Positions 23,010 to 33,954 of a DNA stretch of 64,000 nucleotides are shown piece by piece (the stretch's first letter is position 1; each line of letters begins with the position of its first letter). The position numbers and the translations under genes are program-made. The notes beneath the pieces are model-generated. The model saw nothing but the letters and a program-made list of their open reading frames with translations. It was not told the DNA's origin and ran no database searches. This DNA is from Adiantum capillus-veneris (taxonomy: Eukaryota > Streptophyta > Polypodiopsida > Polypodiales > Pteridaceae), in assembly GCA_014529385.2 (NCBI GenBank), contig CM043944.1:87325884-87389883 (forward strand). Reading direction: 5' to 3'.

Positions 23010-23127
23010 CGAGAGATAGAGAAATAGATATGTCGATTTTATTATCATCCTTGGAGGTCAAGTATGACCTATGGGACCAAAGATACATGTGATGTACTAT
23101 GTACGGAGTTGATAAGTGAATCTTGAT
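23010..23127 (-). pseudogene. LINE copy 3, 3'-terminal fragment
   Basis: About 100 bp matching 33500-33600 on the minus strand. It holds the last codons (HVSLVP), the stop, the hairpin with a changed loop (AGTA, plus-strand sense) and the AATAAAATC end. The tail reads ATCTATTTCTCTATCTCTCGC, an imperfect CT-rich tail. It stops next to the LTR of element C. Confidence 0.85.
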
Positions 23128-23129
23128 GT

Positions 23130-23474
23130 TGTTGGGTTTGTGGCCTTTGGCCTAAACACCGACAGATGGTGTGAGAACTATCTCTTACTTGGTGAAAAAT
23201 CCTATGTGAGGATAATTGCTTGTGTGGCAAGATATTTGCATTCTTTTTATGAAAGTCAAGGGCTCTCATCCTGATAGCCTTTGGGCCTTATAAATAAAGG
23301 CCTTTCAATGTACATAACATGTCCTAAGCTAATGTATCACATTGCTCTTGCAATTTGAGTTTACTTTACTTTCTAGCATTGTACTTCTCTCTCTATCGCT
23401 TATTGTGTGAGCTATAGCTTCCTACCTTTTCAAGCCCCCCTTGAGCTCTATTGCACCCATAGTCGTCCCCAACA
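23130..23474 (+). repeat. Element C 5' LTR
   Basis: 345 bp, TGTTGGGTTTGTGG to CCCCAACA. Contains a CTTATAAATAAAGG TATA-like block near 23288. It matches 28350-28751. Confidence 0.9.
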
Positions 23475-23476
23475 AG

Positions 23477-23493
23477 TGGTATCAGAGCCATGG
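23477..23493 (+). other. Primer-binding site, initiator-Met type
   Basis: TGGTATCAGAGCCATGG, two bases after the LTR end, complementary to the 3' end of plant initiator methionine tRNA. Confidence 0.92.
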
Positions 23494-24751
23494 TTGGGGG
23501 GGCAATTTTGTTTAACATCTTCTCTCCTATTAAGCTCACTAGTTGAGTGTTTCTCATTTTTCTTACTTAGATTGTGTGCACAATCCTACTAAATCAGCCC
23601 TTATATTTGCAATTTATATATTGTGTGTGGAGTTATCCATTAATTGTAAATCACAATCTCTGATAAGAGAGTTTGGCACAACCTTGGGTATTGCAAGTGA
23701 TTAATGTACTTCATAGATGTGCAATCCCTTTGCACCATATTCAACCTTGCTGATCTACCGGATCTATCGGAGTAGACAAAGCTAAACCGAATGCTTCAAG
23801 TTAGAGTTCCAAAATCTGAGGAGTATCTGCTAGGTCCTTCTCCTCCATCCACTTTGCATCTAATGCCGAATAGTTCTTGAATTTAACTAAGAACCACCAA
23901 ATCACTTTACCTTTCATCTTTCTTTACTTGTGTGCCAAAATTTGTTCAGAAACGAGTATCTTTTCGCTCTCTTCCACAATTAACCATGTTGAAATCTACT
24001 CCCACCCAATATTTTGTTGACTAGTGAAATCCGACATCTGGTTGGCATAATTAGTGAAGTAGACCGTACAGCAGCAGTAATTGGCAATCAACATCGACTA
24101 TTGCCTACCAACAACACACAAGGCAGATCATCACACAGTTGTTAGTGAAGCTTATGCAAGAACCACTAATCATCAACATGCATGTATAGTAGTGCCTCAA
24201 GATCATTGGCCACCATCTGTAGCAACATCTGACTGAAGAAAGCCCTCCTCTTCACACAATCAACATCTTGTAGTGTGTAGCAACACAAATTTCATCTTTG
24301 TAGAAGCATCCAAGGGGAAATGAATTTCTTACAAATACAACATCTTTGGCTCTTTGGGAACCTTTTGAAGCTCTTTGTGCAGCGAGTGTAGAAGCTGTGA
24401 ATCTAACATACACACACACACACACATACACATGCTGCTATTAATACAAGGATTAAACTCCTTCTGGGTATAGGAGTGGCTTGTTGCCACGGCCTCAATG
24501 TAATTAACTAGGGATTAGCCTCAATATCTTGTATTGGCCCTAGGAAATCTCTTGTAAAAAAAAAGGGGTTTGTATTTACGAGGTGAAATTCTTAATAGGA
24601 AATTTGTGGGTGGTTGCTTAATGTACTGTACCTAACACCTAGTGAGTTAAGGAAGATAATGGGTTTTAAACGAGCTGGCCTAACTCTGTATAATGTGTCC
24701 TCATATGCTTGATGACGCGGTGGTTCCCTCCTAGCGGCATCTGCTCTATAG

Positions 24752-24755
<4 letters not shown>

Positions 24756-24837
<82 letters not shown>
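24756..24837. repeat. (TC)n microsatellite
   Basis: Uninterrupted CT dinucleotides within the internal region of element C. Confidence 0.97.
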
Positions 24838-24839
<2 letters not shown>

Positions 24840-24921
24840 GAGGCGGCACTGTTGGTTCTTACCCTCTTGAAGAGGGACCCGCCTTGCTGCTATGAATGGA
24901 ATGTGGCTACTAGCACCAAAG

Positions 24922-25712
24922 TGTTAAGTATGGAGCCTGATTTACCCTTGTAATTTTCTGTGGTAAAAGCGCACATTTGTAAGGCCCCCATTATGTGGAG
25001 AAGCCATCGTGCCTGAAGGAAAATCACTCGCCGGAAACCAAAATTTTCACGGCCAAAAATCAGGGGCAACTTTAGGGGCATGGGGGCGGAAGCCCCCGAG
25101 ACTTTTTTTTCCCCCTCGCCGGAATATTCCTTTTCACTGGAATATTATGGCCGGATGGCGGCCGGAAAGTGGTCGGAGAACAACCGTCGGTTGGCCGATG
25201 GCCGGTGGCCAGTGTGGTCGGAAGTCCATGGCCAGTGGGGCCAGTGGCCGAATTCAATGGCCGGTGGCCGAATTCAAAAGCGGACTTGTCTTCTCAAGGG
25301 CGGCCACACATGGGCAGATTGGAGGGTCCAATTTGGACTTATCTACACAAGGGCGGCTACACATGGCTGCCTCTCATGAGAGAGGGCAGCCCTTTTGGCC
25401 TATAAAAGGAGGCCATTTCTACACACATTTCATAGTGTGAAGTTGATGCAACAAGGTGAGTGTGAGGTGGTGAGAGTGAAGCAAGGCGGGAGATCCATTA
25501 AGGGTATAATCCCTTTGTAAACTACTTCTTGTTTTGAAGTACTAAAACCATTGAGTGGCTGCTTTCCCGTGGACGTAGCCCACATTGGGTGAACCACGTA
25601 TATCGTGTGTACTCTCTCTCTCTCTACTCTATAATCTCGTGTACGTAAATCTGTCTCTCTCCATTAAATAATCTACTCAATTATCTATTTAGCTACGTCT
25701 TATTTCCTAACA
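24922..25712 (+). mobile_element. Solo LTR of copia family CopE, copy 2
   Basis: 791 bp, TGTTAAGTATGG to TTCCTAACA, with target duplication CAAAG (24917-24921 and 25713-25717). It includes CCTATAAAAGGAGGCC at about 25400 and a short CT run near 25612. It is a clean LTR-LTR recombinant of the family at 38713-44286. Confidence 0.94.
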
Positions 25713-25772
25713 CAAAGCCTATAAAAGGTGATCTTCCATGCTAACTTAGCATTGGTACAGCTGTGCATCTGT

Positions 25773-25797
25773 TGTGTGTGTGTGTGTGTGTGTGTGT
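25773..25797. repeat. (TG)n microsatellite
   Basis: Short run of TG dinucleotides downstream of the solo LTR. Confidence 0.95.
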
Positions 25798-26489
25798 ACT
25801 AGTGAAAGGTTGTTTGTATCTTGAGATTGTGAGGATTCAACTCACAAGAGTGTGTGTTGTTGGATCTATGGCAAAAGGCAAAGACAAGCAAGCTATTGTG
25901 GAGCTAGCTGCTCGGACTCAATCTAAGGTGACTTTGTCTCCAATATGGACTACTGTCTGAGCTGCTTGGTTGTGTTGTGATTCACCTTTGATATGGTAGT
26001 AGAACTCATGCATGTTCTTGACTATACTAAGTTGATGTTTGATTGTTATGGGAATAGTTGGCTACTTCTTCTGACCCTTAGGTAACCGCGGCACTGCTTT
26101 TTTTAATCTCTTTTGATTTCAATTAAAACTGTCGATATTTGTCTACTAGACTATCGCAGGGATGTGTATGAGTAGTGAAATACATTGAAAGGTATTTCTC
26201 AATGCAGGTTAATGGTTGCCTTGTGTTCTTTTTTTAAACTAAAAAAGTAATGACTGATGGTCTCTCTTACAAATTGATAGATGACCCTATTTTATGGTAG
26301 GTATTAGCTTACCATAGGGGTTTAATTCAAGCGGCCTGGTAATGTTTTTTGGGGGTAGCTACTGCGTTTATATTTCTCTGATGTGGTGCCTCTAGGGTTT
26401 GGTATTAAGCTTACCTATCTTACTCAAGTACGGTCTATAATTGTTGATCGTTATGTGATAGATCATGGACAAAGCTGCTCTTGTGGCCG

Positions 26490-26775
26490 AATATAGTTGT
26501 GAATGATTGGTTGAGAATATGGTTAAAATTGGTTGTGGCCAAATGATTATGGTTGTGAAGGGTGTGAAATGTGGCCGAATATGGTTGTGCATGGTACCTT
26601 ATGGCTGCCCATGTGGCCGAATATGGTTGCTACATCTGGATATGGCTGCTCATATGGCCGAGTGGTTGTGAATATGGTTAAGAAGGGTTGTGGTTGAATA
26701 TGGTTGTGAATATGGTTGCCAAGTATGGTTGTGCATGGTTCTGTATGGCTGCTCATATGGCCGAATATGGTTGCT
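26490..26775. repeat. Degenerate minisatellite built on GTGGCCGAATATGGTTGTG
   Basis: The word GGCCGAATATGGTTG or a close variant recurs at irregular spacing, alternating with CATGGTNCNNTATGGCTGC(T/C)CAT. Units are of roughly 20 and 60-70 bp, consistent with nested rounds of duplication. Reading frames across it are by-products. Confidence 0.85.
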
Positions 26776-26974
26776 TATTGCATCATTTTCATATTATGTA
26801 ATGGGCATTGATGATACACTCCCTTGGCTTATGGAACAACTAAGGGACTCTGGAATGTCTCACTATTATGGGTTTATGGTTAAAGGGAATTGAGCATTCA
26901 TACTTACTATTTTTCATATGGTTTTTTTAACTCCATCTAGGTAGGAGTAGTACACACTTACTAACATTTTTTTT

Positions 26975-27202
26975 GTGTTACATGCGACTCCAAAGTATAT
27001 AATGACTGCATGTATGAGCACTATTACTGACCCAGAAAAAATTGCGGCAATTAACGTCGAACTTCCTAAAGTTAGGAAACATGTATATGTGGCCCATTTT
27101 GGGGCTAAAAAATCTCATAAAACTCGTCTTCGACCTTATCTCATGAGAACTTGCAAAGCAAAAAGGGCTCCATTTGGTTTCCCAGCAACCCCTTATAAAT
27201 GA
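26975..27202 (+). CDS. Unrecognised short coding-like frame in element C
   Basis: A 75-codon open frame ending at a TGA. The first ATG is well inside, and the first codon used here (GTG) is only the limit of the frame. Composition is protein-like (TDPEKIAAINVELPKVRKH, then a basic HKTRLRPYLMRTCKAKR), without repeats. A T-rich tract precedes it, so it could be a terminal exon. No family recognised and no neighbouring exon confirmed. It may be chance. Confidence 0.25.
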   Translation: MLHATPKYIMTACMSTITDPEKIAAINVELPKVRKHVYVAHFGAKKSHKTRLRPYLMRTCKAKRAPFGFPATPYK

Positions 27203-28349
27203 AACCATCTCTAAATATATGTTATGATACCCATGCATCACCTGCATACGGTGCCAATGCTAATTATATGTTGTGTTGTTTCCATGGGTGCAGGTGAGGG
27301 CTACCTTCTCAACTATGGTTTTCGAAGTTCCTTGGCTTGAAGATGGCGGACTTTTATATCTTCAGGCTCTTGATTTTAGTACTTATGTATAAAGACTAAT
27401 CTATACTATGAATGGGAATTATACCACATTTTCAATGACATAGTTTCTAGTGTCTTTTGTAATTTGAAAGGATTCTTTGGTGTACATGTTATATCGTTAT
27501 TGGAACACACACACACAAACACACGTTCAACACCTCATAACAATCTTCATTTTTGCTAAGCAAAGCTCCAATCCACATTCACGGATGCAATCACGAGGCT
27601 AAAGCAACTCCTTCTGCTCATTAGATCACCCAAAAGCACTAAAATTCCATTTCGGCAAATTGGATGGTTTTTGCTGCTTTTTGACAGAGTTCAAATTTCA
27701 CCATTTTATTTCTTTCTTTGTTTTTGTTTGATTTTGTCAATTTATGAGTCATATTATAAAAAAATTGTTAGTCTCTTAACTAGAGGCTTCTCACACCCAA
27801 AAACTCCTTGGTTTCACCAAACCATTGTGCTTCTAAGAAAATTCTAAAAGGCCTCCAAGTTCTCAGGTTGATATTCACACGCCATTCCTACTTGCAGAGA
27901 GCTTTGAAGGCTTTGAGCTCCAAATCTAAAGTTTCAATTCTTAACTTCAAGGAAGTCAAGGCACACTATTGAGCTTCAATTTTTTCAAATCCTTCAAGAG
28001 GTTGTTCAAAGCATCAAAAAGCTTCAATCAAGCTACAACGATGTTCAAAGGCACTTCACGGCCAGAGCAAAGTTCCACACCACAGCCAAGCCCGACTATT
28101 TCAAAATGACTTTTTAAGGCTTGTGGTGAATAAAAGCTCTTGAGTAGAGCTTCAAATTGTTGCCGACCTTCAAAACTATTTAAAGAAAATTTATATAACT
28201 ATTTGTTTTTTTTGCCTCTTGTGAAGAGGTGCTTCACAATTTTTTCTGTGAAAAGTAGCTTCACGATTTGTGCACCATGTATAGACATGTCCTTAGTGGA
28301 TATAAAAATCTTCAGTATAGTGTCCTAGTCCAAAGTCGAAGGGGAGGAT

Positions 28350-28751
<402 letters not shown>

Positions 28752-28952
28752 TGTGCGCTTTACCGCATGTGTCGAAGGCTGGGAACTTGCCAAACACTAT
28801 GTGCGAGCCACGAATGGCTGCAAGCACACAACTAGACAGTTCTAGTAAGCTCAAAGGGGCAATGATGTGTCACTCAACGCTTAATGCTTTCCGTCGTGAA
28901 GCATCCTGTGCCGCGAAGAAGAAGGAGCCATCGTCGCTGATGTCGCCGCAAT

Positions 28953-29006
<54 letters not shown>
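28752..29006 (-). repeat. Gyp1 3' LTR, distal part up to the (TC)n tract
   Basis: Matches 55495-55728 base for base over most of its length, starting TGTGCGCTTTACCGC. It ends in an expanded (TC)n (28954-29006), where the LINE begins. In the uninterrupted sibling the same place is a short CT run (about 55713-55728) followed by CAAGCGCGCACAC. Confidence 0.9.
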
Positions 29007-29009
<3 letters not shown>

Positions 29010-29233
29010 GCAGCCGTTTTTTGACCTAGTAGACAGCAGTCCACTCTTTTGATCATAACTTCTTCATCCGAACTCCGATTTGGGTGATCTATAGCCTCAA
29101 TCGAAGAGCACGAAGTCCTCTACGCATTGATGTAAAGACAGAAATTTTCAGAGTTATGGAAGGCGTTTCTGTAGCAGCATTTCCGAAGTGAACAGGTTCA
29201 ACAAAATTGATTCTCATCCCTATTTTACATACA

Positions 29234-30184
29234 ATGTCTTCCGGCACTCGCAAGGGTTCTTCTTCTTCAACAAGGTCCACAACCATTGTGGAAAATGATC
29301 CAAAATCTCCTAAGTGTGGAGATAGCAACACAACCACCCAACCAACGACATCGGAAACCATGATCATGACGTACTTGGTATCATTGCAAGAGACAGTAAA
29401 CAAACAAGGCGAAGACTTACGAGCACTTGCAATGGAGAATGGCACACTAAGGGTACTTGTGGTTGAGAATGAGAATCTCAAGAGGACACTTGAGATGCAA
29501 ACAACACGTTTGATGCAACTTGAAGAGGAAGTCAAGGAATGTAAACGCTCTCTTGTGGACTTGAATGCTTTGAAGGAGCGGATGAGCAAAGTAGAGCATG
29601 ACCATGTATTGAAAGAGGAGAAATTTGACACTATGAGCCGGGATGTATGCGACATGAAAAATGTATGCACAAACAAGTCTTGGGCTGATGTATGTGGTAG
29701 CAATGTGGTTTCTAATTCCTCACTCATGCAAGCTATGGTTCAAACAAAGAATGTTGAGAATGTAGATGTGGAGGAGTTGAAGGAACGGGAGCGACGTTCC
29801 AAGAACATTGTTATTCGTGGAATTCCCGAAGAGAAGTTAGAGACACCTCCTTCTCTTGCCATTGTTATTGAAGATTTCTTCAAAACCCACTTTGGCATGT
29901 CCGGAGTTATGGTCTATGGAGCACATAGAGTGGGGAAGCAAGGAGCTCCTCGCTCGGGAGAACGGCCAATTGTATGCACCATGCCGGATGAGACCAAGCG
30001 AAAGATTATCCTTGATAATAGTTGGATCTATTTGAGGAATACAGAATGTTTTGTATGTGAAGATCGCACTATTAAGCAACAAAATATGCGTCACAAGGCA
30101 TATGAGGAAAAGAATAATAAAAACAAGGAAATCTCTCATGAAGAAAATGTGCCCAAGGAGGAGGCAAGTCTCTCAAGCAAATAG
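29234..30184 (+). CDS. LINE ORF1 protein: coiled coil plus RRM-like domain
   Basis: 316 codons, intact. I chose the ATG at 29234 (MSSGTRKGSSSS). Upstream in-frame codons have no ATG. The N-terminus is Ser/Thr-rich. Residues of about 45-130 form a leucine-heptad coiled coil (ENENLKRTLEMQ, LMQLEEEVKECKRSLVDL). Residues of about 190-290 contain RRSKNIVIRGIPEE, AHRVGK, RPIVCTM and a basic C-terminal EDRTIKQQNMR. This matches the layout of L1/CR1-type ORF1 RNA chaperones: trimerising coil, RRM and basic tail. Its role would be RNA binding in the LINE RNP. This ORF1 type differs from the DUF4283/zinc-knuckle ORF1 of typical plant L1 (compare 8946-9480). Confidence 0.8.
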   Translation: MSSGTRKGSSSSTRSTTIVENDPKSPKCGDSNTTTQPTTSETMIMTYLVSLQETVNKQGEDLRALAMENGTLRVLVVENENLKRTLEMQTTRLMQLEEEVKECKRSLVDLNALKERMSKVEHDHVLKEEKFDTMSRDVCDMKNVCTNKSWADVCGSNVVSNSSLMQAMVQTKNVENVDVEELKERERRSKNIVIRGIPEEKLETPPSLAIVIEDFFKTHFGMSGVMVYGAHRVGKQGAPRSGERPIVCTMPDETKRKIILDNSWIYLRNTECFVCEDRTIKQQNMRHKAYEEKNNKNKEISHEENVPKEEASLSSK

Positions 30185-30190
30185 GGATGC

Positions 30191-33100
30191 GTGACCTATG
30201 AGACCGAGTTACAATTGAAAATATGCTTTTGGAATTGTAATGGATACCCATGGAATGCGGGGGTTGGCATTGATGAACTAACAAGCAAAGCCGATGTTGT
30301 ACTTCTTGTTGAAACTTGGGAGCATGATACACAAAGGATTAACGGCTTGGAGGATTACAATGTACATTCATTGATGTGGTCAAAGAATCTCAAGCAACGA
30401 AGAGGACAAGGAGGGTTAGCATGTATGGTTAAGAAAGGATTGGAAGATTTTGTATCAATTGTGAAAGATGACAAGTACAAACGTTATGTATGGCTGAAAA
30501 TTATGACACCAAAAAGAGCACCCATTTTTGTAGCCGGTTGCTACATTCCTCATCATGATTCTCCCTTTTATGCTTGCATGGATAGAGATCAACCATTTTC
30601 TGATTTGGAAGAGGACATTGCTTATTTCAAAGGTGAAGGTGATGTTATTGTATTTGGGGATATGAATGCTCGCACAAAAACATTGCAACATGATACTTAA
30701 CAATTTGATATGCCATACATTTCAAGGGAGTTGGAGGAAGTTCACTTGTATGATCGTACTTCAATGGATGAGAAAGAGCCGGATCACTATGGAAAGTTAC
30801 TTTTACACATGTGTAATAGCATGGGTATGCTCATTGCCAATGGTGTATCTTTGTGGAGTGGAACCAATGGATTTACATGTAGAAGACATAATGGGGATAG
30901 TGTGATTGACTATATGCTACTCTCTGAAGCCATCATGTATCGCATAAAGAGTTTTATGTTTGGTCAATGGACCCCGGAATCCGACCATCGCACCTTATGT
31001 ATTGACCTTTCATGTGGAGAAGCAACTAAGCATGATAATCTCAGCCAAAGAAAAGAGAAGTTATCACTATGTATGGATTTTAAACGGGCACCAATGTACA
31101 TTGAAATGGTTGAGCAAAAATTATGGATGACAAAGCTTCAATGTGATGCACCATTGGAAACTAAATGGGAAGCTTTCAAGAAAGCTATTTGTTCTTGTGC
31201 GGAAGAATGCTTTGCCATAAAGCATCTCCATGGTATCAACAAAGATAGATCACGCAAAAGGTGGTTTGATAAAGAATGTCAAGATGCTCGAAAGTCCTTG
31301 ATAAAGCTTGATGCAACTATGGACAAAGACAACTATCAAAGTCATTTGCATACATACAAGGCATTGATTCAAAAGAACAGAAGAAGATGGGAAGTAAAGC
31401 AACAAGAATTTCAAGTCCAAGAAAAGGCGCATGCATGTGGAAGATTTTGGAGAAACTTGAGAGGCAAGCGGGTTGAGAATTTTGGTAACACATTGTAGGC
31501 AATTATATGAGCAAGACAATACTGAAAAAATGCCATTTTATGGTTCACTCCCATGTATGCCGTCTTTTTTTACTATTGAGGATGTATGCGGTGGGCTTGA
31601 AAAGTTGGCCACTCGCAAAGCGGGAGATCTTCAAGGTATCAAGCCGGAGATGATCAAATGGACGGGAGATTTTACCCATGAGTGGATGTGTGATATGTTC
31701 AACCTTGCACTTCAACATGGTATGCCTTATGATTGGAGTACTAATTGGGTTAAGCCTTTGCATAAAGGAGGGGATGTAAAGAATGTAAGCAACTACCGGA
31801 CTATAATGATTGGGTCTCTTATGGCAAAGTTATTTGGGTGCATAATGGAGATGAAATTGAGTGATTGGGCTGAAGAGAATGACAAGCGTGCAAAGGGACA
31901 AGCGGGTTTTCGTCGATGCCATAGCACCATTGATCATCTTGTCACTCTTCGTGTTCTCATGGAGGAAAGTCGGTTGAAAGGCAAGCGATTGTATTGTTGT
32001 TTTGTGGACTTTAAGAAAGCCTTTGATATGATTCCACGTAACAATTTGTGGAGAAGGATGGAAGAACTCCAAATGCCAAGTGAGTTTATGCTTGCGGTTT
32101 CTCGAATCTATGAGAAGGTGATTTGTCAATTGCGCATGGGAAGAGAAATTTCAGAAATTTTTGTAAGCACTATTGGGGTTAAACAAGGATGTCCATTGTC
32201 ACAAATTCTCTTTGGTCTATGCATCGATCAATTGGAACAAATGGTACTTGACTTTATGCAAGAAGAAGGCATTGAAGAGGTCACTATTTGCAATGCGGTA
32301 ATCATGCTTTTGTTGTATGCGGATGATGTAGTGCTTCTAGCACACACTTTAGAAGATGCACAAAAGCTTATGGTTGTCCTTGAGAACTTTTGCTTGCATA
32401 GTGGGCTGATTGTAAATGAATCCAAAACAAAGGTTATGCTTGTGAAAACCAACCATAAGGAGAAGCCATACATTGTGTACAACAACGAGACACTTGAAGT
32501 TGTTGAGAGCTTTAAGTACCTTGGCCTTGAGGTTCCATCCAATCACAAGTGGCATGAATGTGCTATGCGTCGTTTGGAAGCGGGAAAGAGAGCATATTAT
32601 GCATTTGAGAACATGTGTAATGCGGGAAACATCAAGTGTTGGGTTCTCAAGAAGTATCTTTTTGATGCATTGGTGACACCGGTTCTTCTTTATGGAGTTG
32701 AAGTGTGGGGTGGGAGCATCTCAAAGTCTACTTGGAAAGAGTTTGAGAATGTCCAAAAGCGTTTTCTTACAAACTTTCTCCAAGTTAAGACACAAACACC
32801 ATATATGCTCCTACTTCTTGAGTCGGGATCTCTTCCAATTGAGGTTATGGGCATGGAAAGGGTTGTGGAGTACATGATAAAGATGCGTCAAAACCCCTCA
32901 CATCGACTTCCTACAACTGCATGGGAAGCAAGCAAAAAAGTTCAAAAGACGCATAAAAGCAAGATCTTGAGCACGGGATGGATGCAAGACATAAAGAAGT
33001 GGTTTGGGAGATGGGATGCATTACACTTGCTACATGATGCTTCAATTGACTCTCAAGTGAATGAAGCTTTTCTACAACGCCAATGTATTACGGCTTGGGA

Positions 33101-33560
33101 GAAATCCGGTGGGTCACGCTTCATACATTACACCACCTATATTGCCCCCAACTACAAAACCATGTTCTTCGCTGAGAGAGGAAACCGTACTCACACTTAC
33201 ATGCTTGAGCCTATTCCCTTGTCCGCGATACGCACTATCGCAGCAATTCGGCTTAGCTCCCATTTCCTTCGATGCGAGATAGGGCGTTGGGGCAATGGAG
33301 AAGAGTCAAATCGATTGTGCACATTATGCTCACTGCAAGTTCAAGAGTCTGAGTACCACACACTACTAGAGTGCTCAGCTTTTGATCACATCCGAACTTG
33401 CTTCTCTCACATTTTCAGCCATAACTTAGACCTACACACTTTCCTCTCCCAGCCAAAGTGTGGGCTCTCCATTGCGACTCTCATCACTACAATTTTGGAG
33501 CATCGAGAGTCACTCATCAGCCATACACATACTACATCACATGTAACTTTGGTCCCATAG
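30191..33560 (+). pseudogene. LINE ORF2: APE endonuclease, RT and zinc finger, two lesions
   Basis: It starts 6 nt after the ORF1 stop, in the same frame and without an ATG near the endonuclease start (LKICFWNCNG). Endonuclease landmarks are LVETWEH, GGLACMVKKG, GCYIPHH, VFGDMNART and SDHRTLCID. RT landmarks are AGFRRCHSTIDHLV, CCFVDFKKAFDMIPR, GVKQGCPLSQILFG and YADDVVLLA. Near the C-terminus are RLSSHFLRCEIGRW and a CCHC finger CTLC...EYHTLLEC. Lesions are TAA at 30698 (probably CAA originally) and a frameshift near 31490. With these repaired in concept the frame spans about 1,120 codons. The remaining domains look well preserved, so the copy is fairly young. Confidence 0.9.
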
Positions 33561-33574
33561 GTCATATTTGACCT
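33559..33574 (+). other. LINE 3' hairpin
   Basis: AGGTCA-TATT-TGACCT, overlapping the ORF2 stop codon and about 20 nt before the CT tail. The same stem occurs in both truncated copies (near 21047 and 23055), with a different loop in one. It is a candidate recognition structure for the element's own RT. Confidence 0.7.
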
Positions 33575-33592
33575 CCGAGGACGATAATAAAA

Positions 33593-33595
<3 letters not shown>

Positions 33596-33643
<48 letters not shown>

Positions 33644-33954
33644 AGCATACACACACACACATCCGTGAGCACACAAAGGAGAAGAAGATAGAGGTAGAGT
33701 AAGAGCACTCCTTAGCGTGCACCTCAAAGAATGGGAATTTTAGATCAAAATGGACCTTTTATAAGATTCTAACCCATTCACACATGGGTGCTCATAGTGG
33801 CCGATCATTGCAAAAATACTGTAAAAATAAGATAAGTGGTGCGTCTCTCATCAGCGATCACCTACACACCTATAGGATCAACAAGCCCGTCCATGACTCA
33901 AATAAGGAGATAAGGCATCCGTCAAAGGTGATAAGGTGTTCGTAAGGGTTAACA
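33596..33954 (-). repeat. Gyp1 3' LTR, proximal part beyond the LINE
   Basis: Resumes with (TC)n (to 33640), then CACAC repeats and GAAGAAGATAGAGGTAGAG as in the sibling LTR at 55790. It ends AGGGTTAACA at 33954. On the minus strand the LTR starts TGTTAACCC, directly after a purine tract. Confidence 0.9.

Larger units (their letters stand above)
23494..28349 (+). other. Element C internal region
   Basis: Has no retroelement domain. It is interrupted by a CopE solo LTR (24922-25712). Beyond that lie a CCTATAAAAGG TATA-like box (25717-25728), a short ORF starting MAKGKDKQAIVELAARTQ (ATG at 25868), the minisatellite at 26490-26775, and a 75-codon frame at 26975-27202 ending at a stop. The last reads TDPEKIAAINVELPKVRKH and is not low-complexity. 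I do not recognise it. The region may carry captured coding DNA. Confidence 0.5.
29007..33595 (+). mobile_element. Full-length APE-type LINE inserted in (TC)n
   Basis: It carries a 5' UTR (29007-29233), ORF1, ORF2, a 35-nt 3' UTR and a CT-repeat 3' end. It is bounded by (TC)n on both sides (28954-29006 and 33596-33640). The flanks rejoin as one gypsy LTR, which shows the insertion point lies in that LTR's own CT tract. It has no poly(A) tail. The two truncated relatives at 21027 and 23010 have the same 3' end. The target duplication cannot be measured because it lies in the repeat. Confidence 0.92.

Noticed and set aside
23477-23493. Possible tRNA gene fragments matching initiator-Met tRNA
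   Set aside because: Only the 3' terminal complement is present, next to LTR ends. These are primer-binding sites (also 43491, 46323, 51881).
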